Shown in pieces: positions 46,487-48,055 of a stretch of DNA of 48,055 nucleotides; the first letter of the stretch is position 1, and every line of letters starts with the position of its first letter. The position numbers and the translations under genes are program-made. This DNA comes from Thermodesulfobacteriota bacterium (GTDB taxonomy: Bacteria; Desulfobacterota; Desulfomonilia; UBA1062). Where the stretch lies: NCBI GenBank assembly GCA_025454155.1, contig JALOOZ010000007.1, forward strand, positions 1 through 48,055, written 5' to 3'. Under the pieces are notes generated by a model. That model saw nothing but the letters and a program-made list of their open reading frames with translations, did not search any database and had not been told where the DNA came from.

Positions 46487-47853
46487 TCCTCCATACTCTT
46501 CACCTGTGGATAGGTGTCCTCCCCTGATGGGATCTGCCTTTCAGGCCGGTACGACCGAAGCATCAGGGTGAAATCGCCCTCGGGCGCCTTCAGCCAGTTC
46601 GGTCCCCTGTCTGCCCCGGGGGGGTCTTTCCGGATGAAGATCTCAATGGCACCGTCAGGGCTGGCCTGAAGACGGTCCCCGCTGCCGAGAGATGCGTTCT
46701 GGCCGCGCTCCGGATTCCGGGGGGCCTCCGCATCCCGGACAGACAGAGCCCAGCAGGCCTGGTTCAGCGGCAGCCGGTCCTTTTCCATACGCAGTACATA
46801 TCTTTCGTTTCCATTCAGACCTCTTCCCTGAGCATCCACCCTGCAGAAAGCCAGGGGCGCATCCTGCGCAAAGGGTTCTCCCAGGGCGTAATACGCAGTC
46901 GCTGCGCGCCTGAGATAGTCCGCCCCAGGGGTTACCGGAGATGATACGACGACCCAGCCGTCTCTCAGCGGAAAACCCTCTCCCGTATAGTGTCTGATAT
47001 CGTCCATGCCCTTATTCATGCCCTGTTCAATGGCCTTCCTAGCCGCCGGGCCCAGGCCGGAGGTATCGAAAAAACCGGTCCGTGCGTCGATGCCGATTCG
47101 TGTCATGCGGCCAAGGAGTGCGGCATCACCGGCTGGTGGAGGGGTGCGTTTCATGAAGAGCGCGAGCCTGCCGAAAAAAGCCTGCATGTCCATGAGGAGC
47201 ACCTGCCTCAGGGGTGACATCGGCATGGGGACGTCTGCCGCCGCTTCATGCGGGGCCTCCCGCTTGCCCCTGCTGAAACGGGAAAGCGTGGTCAGGCAGT
47301 ACCGGCCCATGAAGGTCTTCAACGCCTCTTGGTCCCGGGGCCCTTGATACAGGATCCTGCCGAAGATCCAGGCACCTCTGGTGGGGGATCTCATCCCGTT
47401 CACCCCCTGGGGAAGGCTGCCCTTCCAGCCTGGACCCGTCAGGGCAGTGCACAGCTCAGATGTCCCGGGTGCCGGGAGGGCATGAGTGTAAGCGTCTATC
47501 ACTTTGAAGAAAACCTTGCTTCCCGGCCCGTCAGGGCGGCAGAAGACCACGGGCTCCTTGGCCAGGTCCACATAGGCGGCGATACTGATGACGGACGGTC
47601 CGGCCTCGATGGGACCACTCTCCCCTGTACGATCCGGGAGAGGGGAATACATCATCTGATTCGCACCACCCAGGGAGCGCATCCGGGTCTGCCGTTCGGT
47701 TTCGAGGAGGATGGGGGCAAATCCGTAGACAAAGGCCTCTTGGGCCACGATCGCTGCCTCCTCGGCAGTGATGCCAGGGGCCGCCTGGACCGGTTGGATG
47801 AGGAGGCAAGGAATGAGGAGCGCAGCATATGCGAGGATAACAGCAGGCTTCAT
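46483..47853 (-). CDS. DUF1254/DUF1214-type exported protein
   Basis: The 456-residue protein has a signal peptide (about 1-24, ending PVQAAPG). The following region EEAAIVAQEAFVYGFAPILLETERQTRM and the YVDLAKEPVVFCRPD segment are typical of DUF1254, and the last 120 residues (YVLRMEKDRLPLNQACWALSVRDA, GAIEIFIRKDPPGADRGPNWLKAPEGDFTLMLRSY) of DUF1214. The pair is common in exported proteins without known activity. AAAGGAGAAAGGG precedes the ATG at 47853; the longer frame from GTG 47871 would read through that site. It forms an operon with the downstream lipoprotein. Confidence 0.9.
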   Translation of the reverse strand: MKPAVILAYAALLIPCLLIQPVQAAPGITAEEAAIVAQEAFVYGFAPILLETERQTRMRSLGGANQMMYSPLPDRTGESGPIEAGPSVISIAAYVDLAKEPVVFCRPDGPGSKVFFKVIDAYTHALPAPGTSELCTALTGPGWKGSLPQGVNGMRSPTRGAWIFGRILYQGPRDQEALKTFMGRYCLTTLSRFSRGKREAPHEAAADVPMPMSPLRQVLLMDMQAFFGRLALFMKRTPPPAGDAALLGRMTRIGIDARTGFFDTSGLGPAARKAIEQGMNKGMDDIRHYTGEGFPLRDGWVVVSSPVTPGADYLRRAATAYYALGEPFAQDAPLAFCRVDAQGRGLNGNERYVLRMEKDRLPLNQACWALSVRDAEAPRNPERGQNASLGSGDRLQASPDGAIEIFIRKDPPGADRGPNWLKAPEGDFTLMLRSYRPERQIPSGEDTYPQVKSMEE

Positions 47854-47922
47854 TCCCTTTCTCCTTTTCACGGCGGTTCACCCGACACGATTCTGCCCCT
47901 ATTAGTGCTTACAATCCATGGT

Positions 47923-47974
47923 GGAGTCAAGCACAGGATACTCACTCAGAAAAACCATAAGAGGGCTTGACTCC
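47923..47974. repeat. 10-bp inverted repeat carrying mirrored TTGACT boxes
   Basis: GGAGTCAAGC (47923-47932) and GCTTGACTCC (47965-47974) are perfect inverted copies with a 32-bp AT-rich spacer, so the arm centres are 42 bp apart, about four helical turns. Each arm contains TTGACT pointing outward, like a -35 box for divergent transcription. No strong -10 is visible on either side. It lies about 70 bp upstream of the DUF1254 gene. Confidence 0.5.
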
Positions 47975-48055
47975 CCCCCGCCAAGTGTTGTTAAGATGTG
48001 GCGTTCACGGTGCCTCCGGCCTTCAGTGCGCACGGATGCACCTGTATGCGGTGGA

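Overview
The window looks like a chromosome segment of a Gram-negative, flagellated, GC-rich bacterium, most plausibly a Desulfobacterota (former Deltaproteobacteria) member of the syntrophic or sulfate-reducer type. This placement is inferred from gene content: lpxC (outer membrane), an F-type ATP synthase operon with paired b and b' subunits and no a or c subunit, a polar-flagellum module (flhB-flhA-flhF-flhG-fliA-cheY), an ntrY/ntrX pair, and acyl-CoA ligases. No 16S rRNA is present, so the assignment stays tentative.

Layout. 1-3.9 kb: the end of one AMP-dependent ligase, a complete second one, a lower-GC GNAT acetyltransferase on the minus strand, and a nitrilase-superfamily amidohydrolase. 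3.9-9.9 kb (minus): tRNA-Arg(ACG) with its own promoter, then the atpF'-F-H-A-G-D-C operon closed by a terminator hairpin. 10.3-11.9 kb: a three-gene operon (DUF4911, exported protein, CvpA-like) converging on a FYDLN zinc-ribbon protein. 12.1-18.7 kb (plus): lpxC, ntrY, ntrX, a radical SAM protein and radC, mostly overlapping. 18.8-22.0 kb: a second radical SAM protein and rmuC, separated by a strong hairpin. 22.1-33.1 kb (minus): one co-directional flagellar/chemotaxis operon, flhB, flhA, flhF, flhG, fliA, cheY, a FliL-like protein, a HEAT-repeat protein, an HDOD protein, cheR and a second receiver.

33.2-41.0 kb (plus): an XRE regulator, then ftsE-ftsX-envC-like-ctpA-yibQ-like, a divisome and septal peptidoglycan-hydrolysis module, followed by a NusG paralogue and hflX. 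41.0-44.2 kb (minus): a giant AsmA/YhdP-like envelope protein. 44.3-45.7 kb (plus): serS directly followed by tRNA-Ser(UGA). 45.7-47.9 kb (minus): an NlpE/META-type lipoprotein and a DUF1254 exported protein.

I found no mobile element, CRISPR array or phage gene, and no wholly new multi-gene system. The unusual signals are local: an apparent frameshift in the last conserved block of flhA, a non-standard ATC start codon for hflX, a serS promoter placed so that the transcript would be leaderless, a perfect 39-bp in-frame tandem duplication in the AsmA-like gene, a hairpin covering the rmuC ribosome-binding region, and several promoter-proximal inverted repeats. The HEAT/HDOD/CheR/receiver tail of the flagellar operon and the XRE-FtsEX-EnvC-CtpA-YibQ cluster are the best candidates for under-described functional units.
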